A stretch of DNA of 30,634 nt from the NCBI GenBank assembly GCA_021014945.1, contig MU266617.1, positions 1 to 30,634 on the forward strand. The letters are read 5' to 3'. Every line of letters starts with the position of its first letter. Positions within the stretch are counted from its first letter, which is position 1. The stretch is from Leucogyrophana mollusca (Eukaryota; Basidiomycota; Agaricomycetes; Boletales). This document shows, one piece after another, positions 21,770 to 30,634 of this stretch. A model generated the notes under the pieces. That model saw only the letters and a list, made by a program, of their open reading frames with translations, made no database searches and was not told the DNA's origin. Position numbers and translations under genes: made by a program.

Positions 21770-24400
21770 CACCATCCACATAACCGCTACGCAACACCAA
21801 GTTCGCCTGAGCCACATCAGCTACAGCTACATCAATGCCATTGTACGCGAGTGCGGATTGTAACAGCGACCCGTGGCAACTTAGTGATATACGGGCCTAC
21901 GGCCTTGACCATCTTCAGTACTCTGGCTTGACCTATTTGATGGTCTGGCTTGCCTGTTTGAGGCTCTGGCTTGACCTTTTGACGCCCTGCCCCGGCCTGT
22001 TTGACGCCCTGCCTCGGCCTGTTCGATACGTTGCCTCATTTTGCCTAGCACATCCAACTCGAACGCCCCCCAGCACCTGTACCTATCCACCCGGCCCGCC
22101 GCCTCTTTCCCTCCCTCCTTCCCTCTAGGCCCCGTTCGTGCATACGCATACGTCGTAGCGGTGGGGAGGCACGCGGGTGAGGTGAGGCCTGGTGCTGGAG
22201 GAAGGATGTGTGCCGAGGGATGGGGCTGGGGAATGTTTTGGTTCGTGCGAGGGGTGTCAAGTGGGTGTGCACGCGGTTTGGATTGGTGTGCGTGGGTGCG
22301 TGGTTTGGGCCGGTGTGCGTGTGTGCGTGATTTGGGCCGGTGTGCGTGTGTGCGTGGTTTGGACCGGTGTGCGTGTTAGGCTGGCTCGGCATCAGCAGTG
22401 GCTGCCGCCTCCTCGCAGACGTCTTCCCGCTTGGCGTGGAGTAGGTGAGAGTGGGTGAGGCCGAATGGGTTTCTGTTGCGGCAGGAGCTCTCGCCGGGAC
22501 CCCTGTCTCACTGGAACCACGTCACCTCCGAGCCTTGCTGAAACGACGTCGCCTCCGAGCCTCGCTGAAACTACGTCACCTCTCGCTACCTCTGTCTCCT
22601 GCGGAAATGATGCTTCACATAGTTACAGTACACCCACCCTCCTCCACACCCCGCCACCACCACCACCAGTACTCCCGGCTCCCGGTCACGCAAACGCGCC
22701 CCGGTCCACCTCGGCCACCTACCTCTACGCCCTCTCAATATACCCGGGAGCCACACATCCGCATTAAGATTGGTGTCTGTCTCCCGAGTCCGAGTGCGAG
22801 AACTGGAGCCAGAGTCCGTATGGCGTGCGGAGCCTAGAGCTGAAGGGCGTGTTGTGTGCGGAGGCTGCGTACGCAACACCAAGTCCGCCTGAGCCACATC
22901 AGCTACATCGACGCCGTCGTACGCGGGTCACCACTAACAGCGAGCCCTCAGCCAATACCTTCCCGGCCTCCACCCATAAAAACTCAGTGATATACGGCGT
23001 TGACTCTGGGTTGACCGTTTGACGTTTTGGCTTGCCTGCCTGACGGTCTGGCTTGACCTGTTCGACACCCTGCCTCGGCCTGTTCGACACCCTGCCCAGC
23101 CTATCCCTATCCAACTCGAACACCCCCTAGCGCCTGTACCTATCCAACCGGCCCCGCCGCCTCCCTCCCTCCCTCCTTCACTCTAGGCCCCGTTCGTGCA
23201 TGCGCATACGTCGTGGCGGTGGGGAGGCACGCAGGTGAGATGGGGCCTGGTGCTGGAGGGAGGGGATGTGCCCGAGGGATAGGGCCAGGGAATGTTTTGT
23301 TTCGTGTGGGGGCTGGACGGGCCGCTAGGCGTACGTACGGTCTTTCCTCCTCCCCTTCGCCACCACCACTACCACCACTCGCGCCGAACTGCCACCGTAC
23401 CCCGCCTATAGCCCCAGCCCCGCCACGCGAACGCACCACGGTGGAAGGTCCGCCGGAGCGCGTGTGCGTGGCCTGGGCTGTCAAGTGGGTGCGCGTGCGC
23501 GGTTTGGATTGGTGTGCATGGGTGGGTTGGGCTGATGTGCGTCGTCGAGGCTGGTTCGGCATCAGCGGCGTCTTCCCGCCCGGCGCGGAGTGGATGAGAG
23601 TGGGTGAGGGCGAGTGGGTTTCTGTTGCGGCAGGAGCTCTCGCCGGGACCTCTGTCTCGCTGGAACCACGTCACCTCTCGCTACCTCTCTCCTGCGGAAA
23701 CGAAGTTTCACATAGTACACCGGACCCTCCTCCACGCCCGCCACCACCACCAGTACTCCCGGCCCCCGGCCACGCGAATGCGCCCCGATGTCCACCTCGC
23801 CCACCTGCCTCTGCGCCCGATCACAATCTCTCGGTGTACCTGGGAGCCACACATCCGCATCAAGATTGGTGTTTGTCTTTCGAGTCCTGGTGCGAGAACT
23901 GGAGCCAGAGTCCGTGTGGCGTGCGGAGCCTAGAGTTGCGGGGCGTGTTGCGTGCGAAGCCTGCATTTCGTGCGGGAGCTGGCGGACCGAGTGCCGCGTC
24001 TTCATACGAGACCCGACGCGCGCGTGGAGGTGGAAACGCGGTTGCCATCACCATCGCCATCGCCATCGCCCTCACTTCCACCCAAGGGGGGATGCTCCCC
24101 ACCTCGCGGCCCTCGCGCGCTTCCCAGCCACACAGAGGTAGCCTAGCGGGTACGTCTGAAACTCGGCGTTGTGCGAGGGATATGGTGCGTGCGTGGGTGC
24201 ATGATTTGGGCGTGTGTGCGTGGTTGGGACCGGTGTGCGTCGTCAAGCATCAGCGGCGTCCCCCCGCCCGGCGCGAAGTGGACGAGAGCGAGCGAGCGAG
24301 GACGAGCGGGTTTCTGTTGCGACAGGAGCTTTTTCTCTCGCTGAGGCCGCGTCACCCTTCGCTACCTGTCTCCCGTGGACGCTATCGCCTCGCTCGCGAA
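21770..24400 (+). repeat. Tandem array of about 1.1-kb units (two plus a partial)
   Basis: Unit 1 runs from about 21770 to 22867, unit 2 from 22868 to about 24184, and a partial unit follows to 24400. Landmarks recurring in order are an ACACCAAGTYCGCCTGAGCC start, the GTTTGACG/CTTGACC pyrimidine tract, CCCCGTTCGTGCAT, CTGGTGCTGGAGG, GGGTTTCTGTTGCGRCAGGAGC (near 22467, 23618 and 24308), and the block ending GAACTGGAGCCAGAGTCCG. Unit lengths differ through indels. No gene is seen. Confidence 0.7.
22280..22376 (+). repeat. 27-bp tandem repeat
   Basis: Three consecutive copies of a GT/TG-rich unit containing GTGTGCGTGTGTGCGTG and TTTGGGCCG, within unit 1 of the larger array. Confidence 0.7.
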
Positions 24401-24920
24401 GACTCTGCCTTTTGCGAAATGGAAGCTACCGCCCCCGCCTCTTGCTGAAACCACGCCGCCCCCCGCCCGCGCGCATTCCGTTGTCTACGGCCGCGATGCG
24501 TTGGGCGACGTGGACGTGGTGCGTGCGAAGGGTTGCGCGAATGCTGCGGCTGGGAGCGATGCCTTGTGTGAATGCTACAGCTGGGATCTGCGTAGCGCGT
24601 TCCGCGCGAGACCCAGAACTGTGGGAGGGTAGAGGGCTGGGGAGGTGTTTCGTGCCAGGCTAGACGGTGAGATTCATTTGCCATCATGTCGGAGTAGAAA
24701 TGACGGGCGGCGGATGCTTTGAATTGCAATACGAAGGATGGGGGCGGAGCGCTCGTTATCACACTTGTGAGATGAGGCGCTTACTGTCGTCCTTAGGGGA
24801 TGAGGCGCTTACTGTCGCCCTCGGGGATTGGGGCACTCGTTATCGTCCCTCGTCGCGTGGAATGCTCGTTATCCCATGAGGGTTACAGAAATCTTGCCGG
24901 ACCAGGGGATGCTTGGAAAA
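24401..24920. other. Spacer between repeat array and right arm
   Basis: No gene seen. GATGAGGCGCTTACTGTCG occurs twice in tandem at about 24772-24817, followed by looser copies (CTCGTTATC). Confidence 0.5.
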
Positions 24921-25025
24921 GATTGTTGGAAGCCTCCATTTTTAGAATACTGGAATTGACAAAAACCTCGACGCAGATGTTATCAAGGATGCCATCCAGC
25001 ACAACGACCCGCCCACCAACGAGAA

Positions 25026-26069
25026 ATGGCATCGCAAGCACTCGGACGATCCATCGAATACCACCTCCGAACTCTCTTCCTCTTCACCCAGTCTGATATC
25101 ACGACAACTGTCATTCCAATTGTAAGCACTTTCGGGCAGATGAGCGATCCCCCTACTCATGCTCGCGCGTTTACAGACCCTGTTTGCTATAGTAGCCGCC
25201 CCCGCCTGCGACCTGAGTCACGCTCTACACGCTGTTTTCTGGATCTGGCTTCATCTCCTACAGTTCGATGTTGCCAATCAAGTACTCGATCCCGACGAAG
25301 ACAAGGTCAACAAGGCAACCCGTCCGTTACCTGCCGGTCGCATCACCTTGACGAACGCAATCTACCTCCGTTGGGCCCTAGTTCCCATATGCCTGGCCGT
25401 TTCAGCGTTATATAGTGCTGAAACTTTGGGAGCCAGCGTGGCTATGGCAAGCCTTACGGTCTGGTACAATGAGTTCAGAGCCCACAGTCATTGGCTGTCG
25501 AAGAATGTAATGACTGCCGTGGGTTTTGCATCTTTTGAGCTGGGGGGTACCTTGGTCGCAGGTCCGTGACACGCTGTCTCCGGGACTCTGGTCCGGTCCG
25601 CTTACTCCCGTGTAGGTTGTGACAGATCACGGCTGGAACCCGTTGGGGCTTTGGCTATTGCGCTTAGCACGGGTGTCTTCATAACGACGCTCCATGCGCA
25701 AGATTTCAAAGACGAAGAAGGTGATCGTCTCGTCGGCAGGAAGACATTACCCATCGTCTTCCCGTCCTTGGCGCGGGCATCCATCCTGGTCGGCCTACCT
25801 CTGTGGTCTATTTGCCTGAGTTGTGTATGGGGGATGGACTTGGTCTGCAGTCTTGCGTTCACGGCATTTGCCCTAGTGGTCGGATCGCGGTTTGCTCTGA
25901 ACACTACCGTTCAGGGAGCTCGAATGTCTTGCAAGCTTTACAGTGTAAGTTGATCTTGTCTCCGGTTATTACTCGTCCTCATGGTCAATCGCAGCTTTGG
26001 TTCTCGTTGGTACATCTACTTCCCGGTTATTGGCGGTATTTTCACGAGGCACGAACGTGCAGTGCGTAG
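25026..26069 (+). CDS. UbiA-family prenyltransferase (right copy)
   Basis: Intact second copy of the prenyltransferase, 294 aa. Exons are 25026-25121, 25177-25561, 25616-25944 and 25995-26069 (885 nt, in frame). Both Asp motifs are kept: NQVLDPDEDKVNKATRP and HAQDFKDEEGDR. By eye there are only about ten substitutions against the left copy (for example Arg4 to Gln, Ile to Val in both Asp-motif regions). The last residues differ: the left protein ends EAQTCMIIP and this one EARTCSA. Splice sites and intron positions are the same. Preservation of the frame, motifs and splicing suggests that it is still under constraint. It heads a plus-strand series with gene B and the truncated gene A. Confidence 0.9.
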
Positions 26070-26289
26070 CAGTTATCAAAGATATTGCCGCTCTTTGCAA
26101 ATTATGCATGCCTTCTCCCAACTCCATCAAACCGGAGAGCACGGTAGAACTTTTTCAATGTATGGTAGCGATGGGACAAGATCTTTCAATCATTGATTGA
26201 GCTCACCTGCCTCCTCTAGCGTAATCCAAGGTCTCAGCGATTTCATGGGGCCGCTCAAGCCTTGTTCAAATGGCGTGATTCCTTAGCAC

Positions 26290-26830
26290 ACCGGCTCACA
26301 ATCCGGTGATAATGGATGTCTGTATAAGCCACACGGAATGCTTTACGATCCCGGATCTCTAGGATTGGTGGATCAGGGGCTTCTTGGGAAGTTCGCCGAG
26401 ATAGCGCTGATATCATCATCAGATATCACAGCCCAGCGCTATAGATACATCCTCGTCGTTGATGCCGGGTGAGTTGATTGGTTTTTATCTTCTATCTTTT
26501 AACCTATTGCATGTGCGATTCGGAAGCTCCCGGAAGCAGCGAGATCATGGGGCTGCTGCGTTGCTAATCTCTTCGTCGGCGCTGGGACGGTAAAATATCG
26601 CTCAAATCTTGCGGCCGATGCAATCTTGGAGTACACATGTTCAAGGGCATGACTGCCCCTTTTCGCAATCCGGCGATAATGGATGTCTGGATATGCCACA
26701 CGGAATACTTGGTGATCCCAGATTTCTAGGATCGGTGGATCGAGGGCTTCTTGGGAAGTTCGCCCAGACAATTCTGATATCATCATCAGATATCACAGCC
26801 CAGCACTATCAACACTGGTCTTCTGGGTGA
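26290..26830 (+). repeat. Imperfect tandem duplication downstream of right UbiA
   Basis: A block of about 185 bp at 26290-26475 recurs at 26645-26830, offset about 355 bp. Landmarks are CAATCCGGYGATAATGGATG, GCCACACGGAAT, GGGCTTCTTGGGAAGTTCGC and ATCATCATCAGATATCACAG before a GTGAGTTG. The left arm has only one copy (about 8540-8350, minus strand). Confidence 0.75.
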
Positions 26831-27062
26831 GTTGGTTGGTTCTTTGCCCTTTACCCCATTGAGTTTGAGTTTTGCATATAAGTATAGGTATAGTATATGT
26901 AGCGTCCAGGATTGATCCCGGTCTCAGGAACACTCTCAACTCCCCTGCAGCCGCACTTGTGTCGCGCTTTTGCATGCATTTAAGGCCGTGAGTTACCCAC
27001 GGACCGAAACCACAGATTCCTTGCTCACCTACCAAGCTGTCTTGCTCTTAGCAGAACTGAAC

Positions 27063-28690
27063 ATGTCTAGCGTTTACGAAGCTGCGATCGTGAATGCTGC
27101 CAACGTCATCCGAATAACTCGCATATGTCAACGTAAGCACCTGTATATCGTGAATCATACTGTTGGATGGACTTTGCCCCCTAGTTTCGTCGGCCATCAT
27201 CATCATCTACGATCATCGTGAGCAATACCCCTCCTCCAACGAGTAACGGTTGACAGACTCACATCTCCAACTACCCAGTCATCACGTTTAACCAAGAGGT
27301 TGCCAGAACAGTCTCCTTGTACGCTGTTGGCTGACTTGTATAACTTACAGGTGGAATTCATATGGGTACCCGTTAGTTGCTCCTCTGAGAACGGGGGCTG
27401 AACCGTTCCTGCAGAAAAGGCCATGGTCATTGGCAACAGTTATATATCTGATCGTAAGCACAGTCGCTAAATTGTATGAACTACCTTTGAGCCCAAATCA
27501 CAAGGTACGATATGTTGGCGATGGCCTTGGGCTGTAAGGGTCCTATTTTATTCTTCGCCCGTCTGCTAATGAACAATCTGGTGCCTTAGACTCGATGCCG
27601 CAGGTATTTGCAAGTCCCTCACACTGGTTTTGACCCCTCATAAGCGCTATATCATCGCAGCATTCCTGAGCGAATCTCCTTCGCAAGAAGTTCGTACTAA
27701 CTACTCTGTAATATCTTCAAGTCTTGCAGCTTAATTTTGTTTGCAGTTGTGAGTATCTATGCACAGCTATAGCTATCATATTTGACCTTGACATTTCGTT
27801 AGCTGTGGGTCCTATTTGCACGCTTAGTGGACACACTCAAACGACACCTGTCACCGCAGGTCAAGTCTTCTTACACCTTCAAGGATGGCCCAGCGCTGTG
27901 CTAGACTGGCTCATGCAAAGTAAGTCGTGCCGTACACATACTTTGGCCGATACTTCATATCGGCCCAGTCATACTCCAAATGCGTATATACGCTCTCTAC
28001 CAACGCTCCAACAAGGTCCTCTCTTTCACTGCGCTGGGCTATCTGGCCGAAATAATTGCCATGTCGACGATACTTGGGATCGCCAATGCACATATTGTTG
28101 GTATGAATACACCCTGTTACGCAGTATGCAGATGTCAACTGGAGTGGGTCTACAGCTATCAACGAACCGATACCGGGCATTGGGATCTGTTCGGCTACGA
28201 ATATCCCAGCCTCCTTTTATAGATTCTGGCTACCAATCATAGCCTTCGAGGGGACGTTGTGCTTGCTCGCACTTTGGGTTGGTATCAGAGACCTTGTTTC
28301 CGGATATAGGGCCCAGGGTATCAACGGCGTTAACGTCCTTGAAGTCCTTGTGAAGGACAGCGTCTTTTACTTCCTCTGGTGAGCCTCATCGCCTCCATCA
28401 TGTCACTAGCCATCCTGAGGAACACATGTAGTTTGGTGTTAGCTTGCGTCGTAAACGCCGCAATGTGGCAAACTCTTGGGGTGCGCATCCCATGTTTCAT
28501 TTCCGATCGTGACTGAGAGATCCTGTCCGCCTTTTATCAGGAATCCTGGCTGGAAGTGCCAGAGGGCTTTTCTATCGCTGCTAAGGTCGTCATTGGGTGC
28601 CGCCTCATTCTGAACTTGCCGAAAATGTTCGCTCAGCGGTCGCTCCAACCTCGTGTAGAATACATTTCAATGAGCACACATTCTCACTGA
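27063..28690 (+). CDS. DUF6533-type multi-pass membrane protein, gene B (right copy)
   Basis: Intact copy of gene B, about 288 aa by the same 15-exon model, starting MSSVYEAAIVNAAN and ending with a TGA at 28688-28690. It keeps YDHLITFNQEVEFIW, KRPWSLATVIYLI, the LQGWPSAVLDW segment, MRIYALYQRSNKVL, FWLPIIAFEG and EVPEGFSIAAK. The two 2-nt microexons are at 27747-27748 (TT) and 27803-27804 (CT). Exon 1 is 27063-27132 and exon 15 is 28541-28690. The C-terminal tail is three residues shorter than the left copy and differs in sequence (ends THSH). It lies about 990 nt downstream of UbiA. Confidence 0.83.
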
Positions 28691-29555
28691 AGGATAATGA
28701 TGTAGGGTAATACAAGGCTCCATTGATCAGCTGTCGTAAGTATGGACAATTGTTATTGTACTAGTGCTAGCTATTTAATGATCTGCCTTTGTTTCATCCT
28801 AGGTTAGCTGGGAATGATTTGGGAAGAGGACGACCAGCAAAATGAAATGTAGCCGCTTTAGTGGTTTGAACTCGGAATTGCCCGAGTCCTTTCGGTCGCA
28901 GCGGATATAACGTGAAGTTGCTGGGACGCGGATTAGCAGGTTGAACACTCTGTGAACACTGCCTTTTATTATTTCCATCAGCAGTTAACAAGGTGTCCAC
29001 AATATTTTCGCAGCCATCATATCTAGTCGCAAGAGCTGCACGCAGGACCAGGGGAGAGTTTCATCCTTCGTCTTGACCCGAATGTGGGCTTTTACCCACC
29101 CCCGTGACAGGCACAGGTCATTCATCGTCCATAACCCACTTGGCGTGTTTTCAGCCTCCTCGGGCCCCAACTGGAGTTGTTCTGTGGGTCCTAGTGCGGT
29201 GGACGTGTCATTGTTCTTCATGATGCATCAGGTCAATCGCGATAGCACCCATCACAGGTTTCGGAACACGTTTTAGATGGACATGTCAGTTATCGTAAGG
29301 ACCTACAGACGCCAAATGTGCTATGCGCAGGGCGGTGAGCAACGCAGGCCATTGTTTTTGTTCAGGTGTTTGCGGATCTTGATATATGTGAGGGCATGCA
29401 CTTTGTGAGATCGCCTGCATTTTGCTTCCTCGGACCCCTCGCATCCATTACGCTTCAGGAATCGCTGGGTGATTCCCAGTTTGAAGAGGTGCAGTCTAGT
29501 CTACTGATGAAGGTATCTGCATGCTGATCCCCTCATGACTTGCCGTTCAGTAGCG
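28691..29555. other. Intergenic between right gene B and truncated gene A
   Basis: Counterpart of 5568-6469. It contains the minus-strand small ORF at 28985-29221 and otherwise nothing I can name. Confidence 0.5.
28985..29221 (-). CDS. Small ORF of unknown status, 78 aa
   Basis: Open frame starting MKNNDTSTALGPTEQ, with a mixed-charge middle and Cys at the end. It lies on the strand opposite to gene A, in the space upstream of it. The left-arm counterpart (5934-6170) is broken by indels and stops, which argues against conservation as a protein. No family was recognised. It may be chance or a fragment of an older gene. Confidence 0.2.
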   Translation of the reverse strand: MKNNDTSTALGPTEQLQLGPEEAENTPSGLWTMNDLCLSRGWVKAHIRVKTKDETLPWSCVQLLRLDMMAAKILWTPC

Positions 29556-30481
29556 ATGTCGACTACCATGTCACAATTTGCCCTTGTTTCTGCTTTGAAC
29601 ATGATCCAGCGGACTCGGATTTGTCAATGCGAGTCTGTTCCAGTCCCTCGTGCGGACTTCTCAACGCTGACTTCGCCTTTGCAGTCGTTCCCTGCGTTAT
29701 TGTAGTCTACGATCATTGTGCGTCTGTCTATCTGGTCATGTGATGTGAAGCTAACTTCGCTCTTGCGTCCAATCCGTAGTGCTGACGCTTGATGGAGAGG
29801 TGCGGATCTCGTTCCCCGTGCCTCTGTCGCTCGTCCTCTGATTACTATATTATCGGACAAAGGTAGAGTATATCTGGGTAGATCTCTTTCTGCAACCTTC
29901 GCACTGGATAGACTGAACACTTTCATTGTCTAGACTAAACCATTCTCGTTCGCCACAATTCTCTATCTCCTTGTGAGAACCCGCGTTTTGTCTATTCTGC
30001 AATGCTCATTGACCTTGCGCATTGTGAAGGTAAGATATGTTGGTGACGCAATGACGATGTGAGTCGTTGGTTGGTTCACTTTAGCACTGGATCTGACAAG
30101 TTGTTGACGCGAACCCATTCAGTTTGAATGCTGCAGGTAGTTATCCCATCCGCTACTTCAATTCATACAGGCACCATAATAAGTCCTCACCTTTTTGCAA
30201 CCAATCCAGCGTTTCTGGACCTCTCGCCTTCACCTGAGGTACTATCCCCTAACCTCATTCGAATAATTTTGCACCAGTGCGCTCATGTTCGACCCGAACT
30301 GTTTCCCCCCTCGTTGGCGCCCCTATCAACACGCCGCTTATAGTTGTAAGGATGTCACCGCTCCCGTTGGGCTATATCACTGATCACATCGCGCGGCCAT
30401 GTTTTCTTCTACCTGCCAGCTGTGGGTTTTGGCAGAATCAGATTTGAATCGTGAATAGACCTTGATCTCTCTCTTGGACGG
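29556..30481 (+). pseudogene. DUF6533 gene A, right copy, truncated by the duplication end
   Basis: Exons 1-10 of gene A are present and open, from MSTTMSQFALVSAL (29556) through YDH, VEYIW and the RYVGDAM segment to the SPSPE exon. The microexons TT (30344-30345) and CT (30420-30421) follow. Exon 1 ends with a GC donor (GCGAGT), as in the left copy. Homology then stops at 30481 inside the next intron, before the acceptor of exon 11, so LQGWP and everything after it (about two thirds of the protein) are missing. The following 153 nt do not continue the gene. A short truncated product is possible but is unlikely to fold as the family does. Confidence 0.8.
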
Positions 30482-30634
30482 TGGAGTAGGGGGGAGCGGG
30501 GTAGTATCACGTGTTCAACGGAGGTTTCCGGGGTCGTAGCGTAGCATTTGGGCATCTGTCAGTAGAAGCACACTATCATCATCCATCTTGGTTCCTAGCA
30601 GAGCTCTCGGTCACGAGCCACCCGGCCTATCCCA
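30482..30634. other. Unrelated sequence beyond the right-arm breakpoint
   Basis: Starts TGGAGTAGGGGGGAGCGGGG and shows no similarity to gene A or to other parts of the window. It is too short to annotate. Confidence 0.5.

Larger units (their letters stand above)
19091..22260 (+). repeat. Composite dispersed repeat, direct copy (right)
   Basis: Colinear, in reverse complement, with 1-2160. Sub-blocks are 19095-19490 (related copies again at 22627-22870 and 23707-24185), the 24-bp minisatellite, 19640-20580, and 21290-22260. The MITE at 20624-21255 is inserted between the second and third blocks and has no counterpart in the left copy. No coding sequence is conserved between the copies. Confidence 0.75.
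24921..30481 (+). repeat. Large inverted duplication, right arm
   Basis: Colinear with the reverse complement of 4661-10010. It is slightly longer than the left arm, mainly through a partial tandem duplication between UbiA and gene B. The outer end falls inside the intron before gene A exon 11; beyond it the sequence is unrelated to gene A. Confidence 0.92.

Noticed and set aside
23213..24448. Plus-strand 411-aa open frame as a gene
   Set aside because: It crosses tandem repeat units, is low-complexity, and the same repeat in unit 1 and in the left copy does not keep the frame.

Overview
The window looks like a piece of an Agaricomycete (basidiomycete) nuclear genome. The evidence is the very dense, short introns (about 50-70 nt), the presence of DUF6533-type multi-pass membrane proteins (a basidiomycete-expanded family), and coding exons of fungal type for a UbiA prenyltransferase, a DMPK/MRCK-like kinase and a mitochondrial dicarboxylate carrier. 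All multi-exon models were spliced by hand and give clean reading frames. Gene names rest on family motifs recalled from knowledge, not on a search.

Layout. 1-2160: an inverted copy of a composite non-coding repeat, running off the left edge. 2161-3742: no gene seen. 4661-10010: left arm of a large inverted duplication, with a minus-strand series of UbiA prenyltransferase (9905-8855), DUF6533 gene B (8117-6470) and DUF6533 gene A (5567-3743, whose 3' half lies outside the arm). 10011-10845: little recognisable. 10846-13367: AGC-type kinase (minus). 14068-14840: decayed plus-strand fragment of an RTP1/TANGO6-like gene. 15418-18425: mitochondrial dicarboxylate carrier (minus) with unusually long introns. 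19091-24400: composite repeat plus a tandem array of about 1.1-kb units, interrupted by a 632-bp Tc1/mariner-type MITE. 24921-30481: right arm of the inverted duplication, carrying plus-strand UbiA (25026-26069), gene B (27063-28690) and a gene A copy cut off inside an intron at 30481.

The repeated cassette (one prenyltransferase plus two 7TM-like proteins) is the biological core. Both UbiA copies and both gene B copies remain open, so they look functional. Genes A and B have the same 15-exon structure, including two consecutive 2-nucleotide microexons (TT then CT) that are needed to keep frame and to encode a shared Phe-Cys. This is the most unusual signal in the window. The central segment between the arms (about 14.9 kb) is flanked by inverted homology and could in principle invert. 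No evidence here shows that it does.
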